A stretch of 64,000 nt of DNA from JALUUH01 sp964636675 (lineage in GTDB: Bacteria > Pseudomonadota > Gammaproteobacteria > S012-40): NCBI GenBank assembly GCA_964636675.1, contig CAZWUO010000001.1:1-64000 (forward strand), read 5' to 3'. A model generated the notes under the pieces. The model searched no databases and had not been told where the DNA came from. It saw only the letters and a list, made by a program, of their open reading frames with translations. Shown here one piece after another: positions 17,336 through 26,539 of the stretch (its first letter is position 1; each line of letters begins with the position of its first letter). The position numbers were made by a program, and so were the translations under genes.

Positions 17336-18754
17336 ATGAACGGAAAAACACTTTATGACAAATTATGGGATGCGCATGTCGTGCGTCAGGAAAATGATGG
17401 CACTTCACTCATTTATATAGATCGTCAGCTTGTACATGAAGTGACATCACCCCAAGCGTTCGAGGGGTTACGTGTGAACAAAAGATTGCCCTGGCGCACG
17501 GCCGCTAATTTAGCCACACCGGATCATAATGTTCCGACTACCGATAGAAGCCAGGGAATCACGGATGAAATTTCACGACTGCAAGTTGAGACATTAGATC
17601 AAAACTGCCGTGAGTTCAATATAATCGAATTCCCTATGGATGACATTCGTCAGGGAATAGTGCATGTAGTGGGGCCTGAGCAAGGTGCCACATTACCGGG
17701 TATGACCATCGTGTGTGGGGATTCTCATACTGCTACACACGGTGCATTTGGCGCCTTAGCTTTTGGCATCGGAACATCGGAGGTCGAGCATGTACTCGCA
17801 ACTCAATGTCTCATGCAACAAAAGTCAAAAAATATGCAAATCAAGGTTGATGGCTTTACCGTTGACGGCGTGAGTGCAAAAGATATCGTCTTAGCCATTA
17901 TTGGGCGCATTGGAACGGCAGGTGGCACAGGCCATACCATTGAGTTTGTCGGAGATGCAATAACAGCGCTGTCGATGGAAGGTAGAATGACGGTGTGCAA
18001 TATGGCTATCGAGGCGGGTGCTAGGGCAGGGATTATTGCGGTTGATCACAAGACGATCGAATATGTTAAAGGACGCCCTTATGCACCCAAAAAGTCCCAA
18101 TGGGAGCAGGCTATTCAGCAATGGCAAGATTTACACAGTGATGCAGATGCTAAATTTGATCGTGTGGTTGAAATTGACGCAACAGAAATTAAGCCGCAGG
18201 TCACTTGGGGAACATCGCCTGAAATGGTGGTAGATATCGATTCGAAAGTACCTGACCCTATGGCGGTTGGTGATCTCGTTAAACGCGAAAGTATGCTGGC
18301 GGCGCTCAATTATATGGGCTTAGAAGCGAACACTGCTATACGAGATATCAGAATTGATGCAGTGTTTATTGGTTCGTGTACTAACTCCAGGATTGAAGAT
18401 TTGCGTGTTGCTGCGAAGATTGTTAAAGGTCAAAAATTAGCGAAAAATATTAAGCAAGCATTGGTCGTGGCGGGTTCTGGCTTGGTAAAAAAACAAGCAG
18501 AAGGCGAGGGCTTAGACATCATATTTAAGGCAGCAGGTTTTGAGTGGCGTGAACCGGGTTGCTCGATGTGTCTCGCGATGAATGCTGATCGATTGGAGGA
18601 GGGTGAAAGATGTGCTGCAACATCAAATCGGAATTTTGAAGGTCGTCAAGGAAAAGGGGGAAGAACCCACTTGGTAAGCCCTGCAATGGCTGCTGCAGCT
18701 GCTATCGCAGGTCATTTTGTGGATATTCGTGAAAAAATTGGGAGCATGACATAA
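17336..18754 (+). CDS. leuC: 3-isopropylmalate dehydratase large subunit
   Basis: The protein has 472 residues, the normal length. It isomerises 2-isopropylmalate to 3-isopropylmalate with LeuD in leucine synthesis. Aconitase-family motifs are present: [35 protein letters not shown], and the three 4Fe-4S cysteines in [13 protein letters not shown] and [16 protein letters not shown] lies before the ATG. Its stop overlaps the leuD start (TAATG), indicating coupling. It is the first gene of leuCDB-asd, under the divergent LysR regulator. Confidence 0.97.
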   Translation: MNGKTLYDKLWDAHVVRQENDGTSLIYIDRQLVHEVTSPQAFEGLRVNKRLPWRTAANLATPDHNVPTTDRSQGITDEISRLQVETLDQNCREFNIIEFPMDDIRQGIVHVVGPEQGATLPGMTIVCGDSHTATHGAFGALAFGIGTSEVEHVLATQCLMQQKSKNMQIKVDGFTVDGVSAKDIVLAIIGRIGTAGGTGHTIEFVGDAITALSMEGRMTVCNMAIEAGARAGIIAVDHKTIEYVKGRPYAPKKSQWEQAIQQWQDLHSDADAKFDRVVEIDATEIKPQVTWGTSPEMVVDIDSKVPDPMAVGDLVKRESMLAALNYMGLEANTAIRDIRIDAVFIGSCTNSRIEDLRVAAKIVKGQKLAKNIKQALVVAGSGLVKKQAEGEGLDIIFKAAGFEWREPGCSMCLAMNADRLEEGERCAATSNRNFEGRQGKGGRTHLVSPAMAAAAAIAGHFVDIREKIGSMT

Positions 18755-19398
18755 TGGAAGCTTTTACTCAGTTAGCAGGCATTGTGGTACCGCTGGATAG
18801 GGCTAATGTCGATACAGACGCGATTATCCCTAAGCAGTTTTTGAAATCTATAAAACGTTCTGGGTTTGGTCCGAATTTGTTTGACGAATGGCGTTATATG
18901 GATCATGGGGAGCCTGGCCAAGATGTGCAGAATCGGAAATTGAACCCAGACTTTGTGTTGAACCAGGCGCGTTATCTAAACGCGAGTATATTGCTTGCAA
19001 GGGAAAATTTTGGCTGTGGTTCAAGTCGCGAGCATGCGCCATGGGCATTAGAGGATTTCGGAATTAAGGTCATTATTGCACCTAGTTTTGCAGACATTTT
19101 CTATAACAACTGTTTCAAAAATGGTATTCTTCCTATCGTTTTGGATGCATCGATTGTAGATGATTTGTTTGCAAGCACGTTTACGCAGATAGGTTATAGC
19201 CTCACCGTTGATTTACCTGCGCAAAAAATAGTGGCTAAGGGGAATAAAATAATTGAATTTGACATTGATCCGTTTCGCAAAGATTGCTTGATAAACGGTT
19301 TAGATGATATTGCTTTAACATTGCGCTATGTTGACGCAATAAAAAAATATGAAGCACGCAAAAAAGTAGAATCCCCGTGGTTATTTAACGATCTCTGA
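18754..19398 (+). CDS. leuD: 3-isopropylmalate dehydratase small subunit
   Basis: The 214-residue protein has the typical small-subunit motifs: [37 protein letters not shown] and [18 protein letters not shown]. It forms the swivel domain that completes the LeuCD active site. The ATG overlaps the leuC stop by one base, giving a stoichiometric, coupled pair. leuB follows after a gap of about 50 bp. Confidence 0.97.
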   Translation: MEAFTQLAGIVVPLDRANVDTDAIIPKQFLKSIKRSGFGPNLFDEWRYMDHGEPGQDVQNRKLNPDFVLNQARYLNASILLARENFGCGSSREHAPWALEDFGIKVIIAPSFADIFYNNCFKNGILPIVLDASIVDDLFASTFTQIGYSLTVDLPAQKIVAKGNKIIEFDIDPFRKDCLINGLDDIALTLRYVDAIKKYEARKKVESPWLFNDL

Positions 19399-19450
19399 AC
19401 GGCAAATCGCAGCAAGATTCCAATTTGAAAATTTAGTGAATGGGATGAAC

Positions 19451-20620
19451 ATGACAAAAAAAATACTCGTATTACCCGGTGATGGCATTGGCCCGGAAAT
19501 CGTCGAGGAAGCTACCAAGGTTCTTAAATGCCTTAAGCAAGAACTCGAATTGGATATAGAGCTGGAATATGCCCACATCGGTGGTGCTGCAATTGATGCT
19601 CTCGGTAGCCCATTACCTAAGGAAACGCTAAAACTCGCGAGGGAATGTGATGCGATATTATTAGGTGCTGTGGGTGGGCCTAAATGGGAATCCTTGGATA
19701 TTTCCATGAGGCCTGAAAAGGGCTTGCTGGGTTTGCGTTCTGAATTAGAGCTATTTTCAAATTTGCGTCCTGCGATATTATATCCTCAGCTTGCCGCGGC
19801 CTCATCTTTGAAATCTGAAATTGTATCTGGGCTTGATATTATGATTGTCAGAGAGCTGACAGGTGGAATATATTTTGGACAGCCGAGAGGAATTAGAGTT
19901 TTAGACAATGGGGATAAAGAAGGATTTAATACCCTCGTTTATAATGAAACCGAAATCAAACGTATTGGCCGTTCGGCATTTCAAATTGCTCAAAAAAGAA
20001 ATAAAAAACTATGCTCTATTGATAAGGCCAATGTTTTGGAGTGTACTGAATTATGGCGCGAAACGATGACTGAGCTTGCAAAAGATTATCCGGATGTAGA
20101 GTTAATTCACATGTATGTGGATAATGCGGCAATGCAACTTGTTAAGGCACCAAAACAATTTGATGTCATCGTTACAACTAATATGTTCGGGGATATCTTA
20201 TCTGATTGTGCCGCTATGCTGACTGGCTCGATAGGGATGTTGCCCTCTGCTTCTTTGGCTGCTGATAACAAAGGTATGTATGAACCCATTCATGGATCAG
20301 CCCCCGATATTGCAGGCCAAGGTATCGCAAACCCACTTGCGACCATATTGTCAGTCGCTATGATGCTAAGATATAGCCTGGATGCGTCGGCGTTGGCGGA
20401 TCGAGTAGAGCATGCTGTAGCTACGGTATTAGATGAAAAACTAAGAACGCCTGACATACATACTGATGATAGTCGTAAAGTTGGTACGGAAGAAATGGGT
20501 GATGCAGTTATTGCTTCAATGATGCGGGAGTACTGGCATGAAGCTGGAATGAAGCAAAACCTGGAGAATAGCACTCACGAATGTGTAGGTAGTGGTGGCT
20601 TGAGCAATGACGCCGATTAA
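19451..20620 (+). CDS. leuB: 3-isopropylmalate dehydrogenase
   Basis: The ATG at 19451 ([18 protein letters not shown]) is chosen over an upstream GTG and ATG, because family members start here and GGGA lies about 6 nt before. The 389-residue enzyme oxidatively decarboxylates 3-isopropylmalate with NAD+. Visible are the NAD-binding N-terminus, [15 protein letters not shown], the catalytic NMFGDILSD region and the [17 protein letters not shown] loop. The C-terminus runs about 25 residues beyond the usual end, with a polar tail. It is third in the leu operon, with asd 19 bp downstream. Confidence 0.96.
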   Translation: MTKKILVLPGDGIGPEIVEEATKVLKCLKQELELDIELEYAHIGGAAIDALGSPLPKETLKLARECDAILLGAVGGPKWESLDISMRPEKGLLGLRSELELFSNLRPAILYPQLAAASSLKSEIVSGLDIMIVRELTGGIYFGQPRGIRVLDNGDKEGFNTLVYNETEIKRIGRSAFQIAQKRNKKLCSIDKANVLECTELWRETMTELAKDYPDVELIHMYVDNAAMQLVKAPKQFDVIVTTNMFGDILSDCAAMLTGSIGMLPSASLAADNKGMYEPIHGSAPDIAGQGIANPLATILSVAMMLRYSLDASALADRVEHAVATVLDEKLRTPDIHTDDSRKVGTEEMGDAVIASMMREYWHEAGMKQNLENSTHECVGSGGLSNDAD

Positions 20621-20639
20621 TGACTATAGGAATTCATGA

Positions 20640-21674
20640 ATGAGCAATAAAATAAAAAAATATGATGTGGCTATTGTCGGTGCAACGGGTGCTGTTGGCG
20701 AGGTGATGATATCCATACTTGAGCAACGCAAATTTCCGGTGGGCAAGCTTTATTTGCTTGCAAGTAGTCGGTCAGCAGGAAGAAAAATCCAGTTTAATGG
20801 GAAAAATATTACGGTTATTGATTTGGCAGATTTCGATTTTTCAAAAGTTCAAATAGGCTTATTTTCTGCCGGTGGGCATATTTCTGAAATATTTGCGCCA
20901 AAGGCGGCTGAAGCTGGGTGCATTGTCATTGATAATACATCTCACTTTAGGTACGACAAAAACATCCCGCTGGTTATTCCAGAGGTTAATCCGCAAGCTA
21001 TCGAGCAATATACCGAGCGGGGTATTATCGCTAACCCCAATTGTTCCACTATTCAAATGTTAGTTGCGCTAAAGCCAATCTATGACGCAGTCGGTATTGA
21101 GCGGATAAATGTTGCGACTTATCAAGCTGTATCAGGTACTGGAAAAGAGGCGATAGAAGAGCTAGCTAAGCAAACAGCAGCACTTTTGAGTTTTAAGGAT
21201 GTTAAGTCAGAAGTCTATCCCAAGCAGATTGCGTTTAATGTGCTACCGCAGATTGATGTGTTTATGGATAATGGGTACACCAAAGAAGAGATGAAAATGG
21301 TGTGGGAAACAAAAAAAATATTTGCAGATGATCACATTGAAGTAAATCCCACGGCTGTGCGTGTCCCGGTATTTTTTGGGCATTCTGAATCGCTGCATAT
21401 TGAAACGAAAGAAAAAATTACGACATTAATGGCAAAAGATTTGCTCGAAAACGCACCTGGAGTGCAAGTGATGGATATACGCGAAGATGGCGGATATCCG
21501 ACAGCTATATCTGAAGCGGCGGGTCAAGATCCCGTTTGGGTTGGGCGAATTCGTGAAGACATTTCACACCCCCGAGGCCTTAATCTATGGGTGGTTGCAG
21601 ATAATGTGCGTAAAGGCGCTGCATTGAACAGCATTCAAATTGCTGAGTTATTGATCAAAAAGTATTTAGCCTAA
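20640..21674 (+). CDS. asd: Aspartate-semialdehyde dehydrogenase
   Basis: The 344-residue enzyme reduces aspartyl phosphate to aspartate semialdehyde (lysine, diaminopimelate, threonine and methionine pathways). It has the NADP-binding GATGAVGEVM motif, the active-site cysteine in IANPNCSTIQM, and the HSES/HIET region with the catalytic histidine. Its place after leuB and before fimV repeats the order seen in Pseudomonas and relatives. Confidence 0.96.
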   Translation: MSNKIKKYDVAIVGATGAVGEVMISILEQRKFPVGKLYLLASSRSAGRKIQFNGKNITVIDLADFDFSKVQIGLFSAGGHISEIFAPKAAEAGCIVIDNTSHFRYDKNIPLVIPEVNPQAIEQYTERGIIANPNCSTIQMLVALKPIYDAVGIERINVATYQAVSGTGKEAIEELAKQTAALLSFKDVKSEVYPKQIAFNVLPQIDVFMDNGYTKEEMKMVWETKKIFADDHIEVNPTAVRVPVFFGHSESLHIETKEKITTLMAKDLLENAPGVQVMDIREDGGYPTAISEAAGQDPVWVGRIREDISHPRGLNLWVVADNVRKGAALNSIQIAELLIKKYLA

Positions 21675-21722
21675 ATCTTGCATATGTGCTGTTAATTTTA
21701 CAGCTAGGAGTCTATTTGGAAT

Positions 21723-21836
21723 ATGGATGATTCTTCGTGGCAATTTGCGGTTGCATTGGTTTACCACCTATATCGAAATAATTGCACGCATGTGGAGCAG
21801 CAATTCACAGCTTTTGAGCAATTCGTCGATGCGTAA
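21723..21836 (+). CDS. Possible 37-residue protein between asd and fimV
   Basis: An ATG frame of 37 codons (MDDSSWQFAVALVYHLYR...) lies in the asd-fimV gap. AGGAG sits about 13 nt upstream, somewhat far. The peptide is mildly acidic with one cysteine and no TM helix. There is no homology I recognise. It may be real or chance. Confidence 0.3.
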   Translation: MDDSSWQFAVALVYHLYRNNCTHVEQQFTAFEQFVDA

Positions 21837-21931
21837 CGCGGATTATTTATTGTAAAATGGATAACATTATCGCTCATCATTTCGTTAAGATCTCGTTAAT
21901 TCGGAATACTATCCGAATGGGGGTTGCAGCG

Positions 21932-24301
21932 GTGAAAAAAACTCTTTTTGTCCTCTTAGCATTGTTAACAATGTTTTATTCATTTCCTGCTCATTCGCTA
22001 GATCTGGGTAATATTCAGGTTAACAGTCTCATTAACCAGAGACTAGAAGCTAGCATAGCCTTAGTAGATGTTGACGAAGCACAGATTTCTCAGCTCGAAA
22101 TCATGCTCGCTGAGGAAAATATCTTTAAACGTTTGGGGGTTGAGCGTAACAAACAGTTAGAGACCTTGGTTTTCGCCGTAAAACAAGATGATAAACAACA
22201 ATATTATATCGAAGTAAGCTCAAGTGATCCTATTTCAGTAGAGTTTTTGAATTTCCTTATAGAGATTAACTGGCCTGGGGGGCGCTTGCTGAGAGAATTT
22301 ACCGCATTATTAGACCAGCCTATTTTTCTGGATGATCAAGCAAAGCAGGTTTCATCCCCCTCTACGGAGCGAGTTGTGTCGCAACAACGAGAAATACAAG
22401 CTGAGGATCACGAAAGTCATTCAAATGTGTTATCTGTTCCGAAATCAGAATCCAATCAAACACCCTTGTTATACGGTCCTGTTGAAAAAAATGAATCGCT
22501 TTGGAAAATCGCTGAAAAAATAATGCCTGAAGGGGTAACATTGGAGCAAATTATTTATGCGCTGTATTTAGAAAACCCGGAAGCCTTTTATCGCCAAAAC
22601 ATGAATAATTTAAAAGAAGGTTCGGTTTTAAGATTGCAGAGTAGAAAGAGTATTACCGCAATCTCGCCAGATGATGCCTTGGCTATTATGGCTAAGCATC
22701 ACAATATATGGATGCAAGAAAAGCGCGAGCGACAAAATAGGAGAGCGTCGAACGGTGAAGCGATAGGGTTAAAAAATGAAACTAGCGATGCTTCTTTATC
22801 TCGTGCGAAATTTAGTCTCGATAGGGAGGCTCGGTTATCATTACTGGTTCCAAATGGCGAGCGATTTTCTGATGCGAGCACGGATAATTCAAGACTGAAT
22901 AATGCACGTCAGGAGCATTCGTTAGCGAGCGAAACCTTCGAGGCTGTAAAAAAAGAAAACCAAGTGTTGCAAAATCGACTGCAATCAATCGAAGGGCAAG
23001 TGGTTTCTCTACGCAATTTAATCCAATTGAAAGATGAGCAGCTACGGCTATTGCAAGAAAACAAAAGTAAAAAATTCAATGACAATATTTCTAGTCTTGA
23101 GCTAGATATTGCATCCGATAATCAAAAACTGACAGTTTCAAATATTTCCGAAAAAGATAAATCCGTTGATTCCCTTTGGAGTGATCCCTTAGTACTGGGC
23201 ACTGGTGTTGGTGTGATTGCTTTACTTGGATCGCTTATATTGCTTTTAAGAAGAGGTAAAAAAACTACTTTAAGCCGTGTTCCGAAAGTAGATGAACCGG
23301 ATTCTGAAAATAATTTTGTAAACAAAGAACAAGTATTTACCGACAGTGATCGATCCGATATTTCGGATATGATTATTGGGCGACAATCACAAGCGAAAAG
23401 TATAAATAATGATGACCAAGAAAAAAAGCTTGTTGCGGATGGCGACACTATTGAAGTGCCAGGGGGTTCTGATAATTATAGCGGGTCTTCTATTGATCCT
23501 ATATCAGAAGCGGATGTATATATAGCATATGGTAAATACGATAAAGCCGTAATATTATTATCTGAAGCGATTACAGAGCGTCCAGAGAATCACCAGTTAA
23601 AGCTAAAGTTATTAGAAGTCTATGCGGCAAGTAATAATAAAGAATTATTTATTGTAGCAGCTGAAGAGCTTTATGCTGCGTTAGGCGGTGATACTGCTAA
23701 CATATTATGGAAACAAGCACTGAGTTTTGCAAAAAATATTTGTCCGGAGCATCCGTTGTTTAATAGTGCTGATAGTAGTGCTTCGGAAGAAAAAGATATT
23801 ACCCCAGAAGCTTTCGACAATATTTCTGTTCCTGAATTTGATGTGCCTACAACAGATGAATCAAAAATTATGATTCAACCTGCAACAAAAATATTTGTTG
23901 ATGAGGAACCGCAAGAGTCTAATCGAGTCACACCCGATAATTCCTCTGAAAGCTCGCCGGAAAAAATGCTGACCAAAGAAGAGCGAGCGAGCAAAGAAGA
24001 TATACAGAGTTTGGCTGCGTCATTTTCCGCAGCAGAAGCGAAAACAGAAAGTACTTTGCATGATGGCATCTCTGATGTTTTCTCTGATCTCGGTTATCAG
24101 TCTGAATTTGGTTCTCAAGACATGGACGATGCATCTATGTTCTTGCTTGCAGATGAAGTAGGTACCAAATTGGATCTAGCACGCGCTTATATAGAAATGG
24201 GTGATAAAACAGGTGCAAAAGAATTATTAAGTGAAGTAGAAGAAGAAGGAAATGAGCAACAACAGGTTGAAGCTAAGAAACTTATGGAGTATACGAGTTA
24301 G
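21932..24301 (+). CDS. fimV: FimV-like pilus/polar assembly protein
   Basis: The GTG at 21932 is preferred (GGGGG 8 nt upstream), giving a signal peptide that ends PAHS; the frame is open 25 codons further upstream. The order is FimV N-terminal domain (LDLGNIQVNSLINQRLEASI...), a LysM-like peptidoglycan-binding motif (GPVEKNESLWKIAEKI), a coiled coil, one TM helix (VLGTGVGVIALLGSLILLL), an acidic cytoplasmic region with TPR-like repeats, and the conserved C-terminal domain (KLDLARAYIEMGDKTGAKELL). In Pseudomonas, FimV organises type IV pili, type II secretion and the cell pole. It follows asd as usual, but truA does not follow. Confidence 0.93.
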   Translation: MKKTLFVLLALLTMFYSFPAHSLDLGNIQVNSLINQRLEASIALVDVDEAQISQLEIMLAEENIFKRLGVERNKQLETLVFAVKQDDKQQYYIEVSSSDPISVEFLNFLIEINWPGGRLLREFTALLDQPIFLDDQAKQVSSPSTERVVSQQREIQAEDHESHSNVLSVPKSESNQTPLLYGPVEKNESLWKIAEKIMPEGVTLEQIIYALYLENPEAFYRQNMNNLKEGSVLRLQSRKSITAISPDDALAIMAKHHNIWMQEKRERQNRRASNGEAIGLKNETSDASLSRAKFSLDREARLSLLVPNGERFSDASTDNSRLNNARQEHSLASETFEAVKKENQVLQNRLQSIEGQVVSLRNLIQLKDEQLRLLQENKSKKFNDNISSLELDIASDNQKLTVSNISEKDKSVDSLWSDPLVLGTGVGVIALLGSLILLLRRGKKTTLSRVPKVDEPDSENNFVNKEQVFTDSDRSDISDMIIGRQSQAKSINNDDQEKKLVADGDTIEVPGGSDNYSGSSIDPISEADVYIAYGKYDKAVILLSEAITERPENHQLKLKLLEVYAASNNKELFIVAAEELYAALGGDTANILWKQALSFAKNICPEHPLFNSADSSASEEKDITPEAFDNISVPEFDVPTTDESKIMIQPATKIFVDEEPQESNRVTPDNSSESSPEKMLTKEERASKEDIQSLAASFSAAEAKTESTLHDGISDVFSDLGYQSEFGSQDMDDASMFLLADEVGTKLDLARAYIEMGDKTGAKELLSEVEEEGNEQQQVEAKKLMEYTS

Positions 24302-24356
24302 CTAAGGAATGAAGAAGGTGTGCAATAAAACCGGAGTTTCGCGCGCTATGGGTATA

Positions 24357-25016
24357 TTACCTCGCAAAAACTGAAGATGCGTATTTAGAATGAGTTTTAA
24401 TGTAGTTATGGAATTTTAAATTAAAGTCGTTTCTCGCTGAATTTATCACAGAAGGTCTTGCAATAAGTGCTTTAGACCAAGATTGCAAATTTGGCAAGTT
24501 CTTTAAAAAACCAAGGTGACTTCTTGATTCCATTAGACGAAGCCGTAAAAAAAACGGCGCGATAGCGGCATCTATTAACGAAAAATGATTACCATTGAAA
24601 AAAGGTTTTTTTAATGTGTGTTTTTCTAGATTTTTTAGGTCTTGTATTAACAGTTGAAGATATTTTTTAAAGTCATCCTCGGTATTTGCGATTGATAATA
24701 AAATTTGTATTTCTATTAAGTCGGAAGAAAAGTGAATCCATGATCGATTAATGGCTTTTTCCAAAGAATCGGTCGGGTGCATAGAAGGCGAAATAATTTC
24801 GTCGAGATATTCGTTTATGACAGAAGATTCAAATAAAATACCCCCATTATGTTTTAGTATTGGGACCTTTGCAGAAGGGGTTATATCCAAAAACCACTTA
24901 GGGGGCTTTTCTAGGTCAATGTAAGTGATGTCGTAATCAATTTTTTTTTCTAATAATGTAATTACAGAGCGTTGCACAAATGGGCATAAGTCATTACTCA
25001 TAAGTTCTGGCTTCAT
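24357..25016 (-). CDS. Glutathione S-transferase-like protein
   Basis: The ATG at 25016 (MKPELMSNDLCPFVQR) is chosen because the thioredoxin-fold strand begins there; a GTG at 25031 is possible. The 219-residue protein has the N-terminal thioredoxin fold with CPFV at the active-site position and the conserved cis-proline region (AKVPIL), ESSVINEYLDE, and an all-helical C-terminal domain. It resembles omega-class or SspA-like GSTs. A cysteine at the catalytic position suggests thiol transfer or glutathione-dependent reduction. It is convergent with fimV, in the place where truA usually lies. Confidence 0.82.
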   Translation of the reverse strand: MKPELMSNDLCPFVQRSVITLLEKKIDYDITYIDLEKPPKWFLDITPSAKVPILKHNGGILFESSVINEYLDEIISPSMHPTDSLEKAINRSWIHFSSDLIEIQILLSIANTEDDFKKYLQLLIQDLKNLEKHTLKKPFFNGNHFSLIDAAIAPFFLRLRLMESRSHLGFLKNLPNLQSWSKALIARPSVINSARNDFNLKFHNYIKTHSKYASSVFAR

Positions 25017-25145
25017 TATAAAATTATCCACAGTAAAGACTTAATTAGAAATCAAACTTGGACTCTAATATATCAGTAAATAATAAACATATAAAGTGTA
25101 AGAGCATTATCCGCTGCTGTTTACTCCGGTATTCTTTCTCGGTTC

Positions 25146-25276
25146 AACCTAGAATCCGCAGTTGGACGACATGCAGAGTGCGCTCATCCTCTGGGTGAAT
25201 TCGACAAACAAGCTCATTCGTTTTCTCATCCATCGCTTAACGATACCTCATAGCGGTCAACTGCGGAATCTAGGTT
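25146..25276. repeat. MITE-like repeat, complete 131-bp copy (copy C)
   Basis: The terminal inverted repeats are AACCTAGAATCCGCAGTTG and CAACTGCGGAATCTAGGTT, 18 of 19 paired. The interior has GCGCTCATCCTCTGGGTGAA and CGCTTAACGATACCTCATAG, also found in copies B and D. No coding capacity. It lies between the GST gene start and the 3' end of the CBS gene. Confidence 0.85.
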
Positions 25277-25337
25277 CAACGTTAATCCTAGTAATTACAC
25301 TACTTCAGAACTATCGCGCTGAATATTTTTTGTCTTT

Positions 25338-25940
25338 TTAGTATGCGTTGCTAGTAATTGCCAGTTTAAGTTCAGAAAAATTCGTTGCACGAGAAGAAAA
25401 TTCGATTTTTCTTTGACACCTATTATTGATATGTGAAGTTGAAAAAATACCACGTATGAAGTCGGTATGGGTGTTTTCTAGATGCTCTACAACTAATAAA
25501 TGTTGCCTGTTGATATGGCGAATTGTTTCGATAATATCTCCTACGCAGGCTTTTTCCACATCTTTCATATGCAATACATCAAGTCGTTTTTTTGGCGTCA
25601 TTATTTCTTGTACCATAATCTCATCACGTGATCCTCCATGTTCCGTTAAATACTGAATTGGTTTTTCTCCTAAAATATCAGTCGTTGTAATTAAGCCCAA
25701 CAAGTTGTCAAATTGATCAAGCACAAACAGTAACCTTACGCCGTGAGCAATCATTGTCATATTGGCTTTATCGATAGTATCTGTAGGGGAAATAATACGG
25801 ATAATAACAGAGTGTAAGTCCGTCATTACCTTGGTAGCAGGATCATTCAAACTGACTATTGAATTATCTAACTTGCCAGACTTAAAAGCAGCATTAGAAG
25901 AAATAAGAAAACTTGACAGCTCTTTAAATTGATTAGCCAT
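25338..25940 (-). CDS. CBS-domain pair protein
   Basis: The ATG at 25940 (MANQFKEL) follows AGGAGG by 8 nt; the frame opens 3 codons earlier. The 200-residue protein holds two CBS motifs: about residues 37-95 (VMTDLHSVIIRIISPTDTI...LLFVLDQFDNLLGLITTTDIL) and 110-175 (VQEIMTPKKRLDVLHM...HLLVVEHLENTHTDFIRGIFSTS). CBS pairs bind adenine nucleotides and usually regulate a partner. No effector domain is attached and the neighbours give no clue to the partner. Downstream is repeat copy C; upstream is the pgm remnant. Confidence 0.82.
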   Translation of the reverse strand: MANQFKELSSFLISSNAAFKSGKLDNSIVSLNDPATKVMTDLHSVIIRIISPTDTIDKANMTMIAHGVRLLFVLDQFDNLLGLITTTDILGEKPIQYLTEHGGSRDEIMVQEIMTPKKRLDVLHMKDVEKACVGDIIETIRHINRQHLLVVEHLENTHTDFIRGIFSTSHINNRCQRKIEFSSRATNFSELKLAITSNAY

Positions 25941-26029
25941 ACTGAGCACCTCCTTTAAACTGGGTATTGTTTAACAGTAGACCGATTTTTCTGAAAGTTC
26001 CAGTGCCTAGGTGATGACGGAGGGATAGT

Positions 26030-26297
26030 TGGATTTGAGCCAATTCTTTGGCATGCGCCATCTTAGGATTTGGATGTTTTCCTGCAAAGTCTTCTTATCG
26101 GTTCTGCGTTAATTATTGACAATTCCGGCCCCCCCGGCCAATTAACGAGTATTTCACGCGCATAAGGGCCTGTAATAGCGTGCATTGCATCAAAAAGTAT
26201 TGAAATGGACTTATTAGTCATTAAGATGTTGTTCAAGACCTGATGTGTCTGGCTTTTGATCGGTAGTAGGGTTTGTTTTAATATTATTAATCTTCAT
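26030..26297 (-). pseudogene. pgm: Remnant of glucose-specific phosphoglucomutase
   Basis: On the minus strand, ATG 26297 opens a 27-codon frame whose DQKPDTSGL matches the conserved N-terminus of alpha-D-glucose phosphomutases (DQKPGTSGL). After a stop at 26214, another frame gives FDAMHAITGPYAREIL, the family's mid-protein signature (FDAMHAVTGPYA). A single-base shift near 26092 then continues as DFAGKHPNPKMAHAKELAQ (family DFGGHHPDPN). So the start and a segment around residues 230-300 survive, joined by a large deletion, with stops and a frameshift; the C-terminal half is gone. The intact enzyme interconverts glucose 1- and 6-phosphate. Decay is clear, and the gene may be replaced elsewhere in the genome. 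Confidence 0.75.
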
Positions 26298-26366
26298 GTG
26301 AGGTGTCCATTGGAATGCCAAGTAATATTTACATTTACATCTGCCACTAAATTCGAGTTAAAGGCA

Positions 26367-26393
26367 TTGAAATAAAGAAGAAAAGCCCCACCT
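26367..26393 (+). promoter_or_regulatory. Sigma-32 heat-shock promoter for htpG
   Basis: TTGAAA (26367-26372), a 13-nt spacer, then CCCCACCT (26386-26393). The sigma-32 consensus is CTTGAAA-N11-16-CCCCATNT. It lies about 147 bp before htpG, a known sigma-32 target in enterics. Confidence 0.65.
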
Positions 26394-26539
26394 TACAAGC
26401 TAATATCAGAGAGTTTATCAGAGATAGTGGCTTAATAAGCAATTAAGATGTTAGAAACAGAGGCTATTTTATTGATTTAACAGAAGATTACAGAATTTTT
26501 AATAGGTAAGAGATTAACATATCGCAAGAGGAGAACAGA

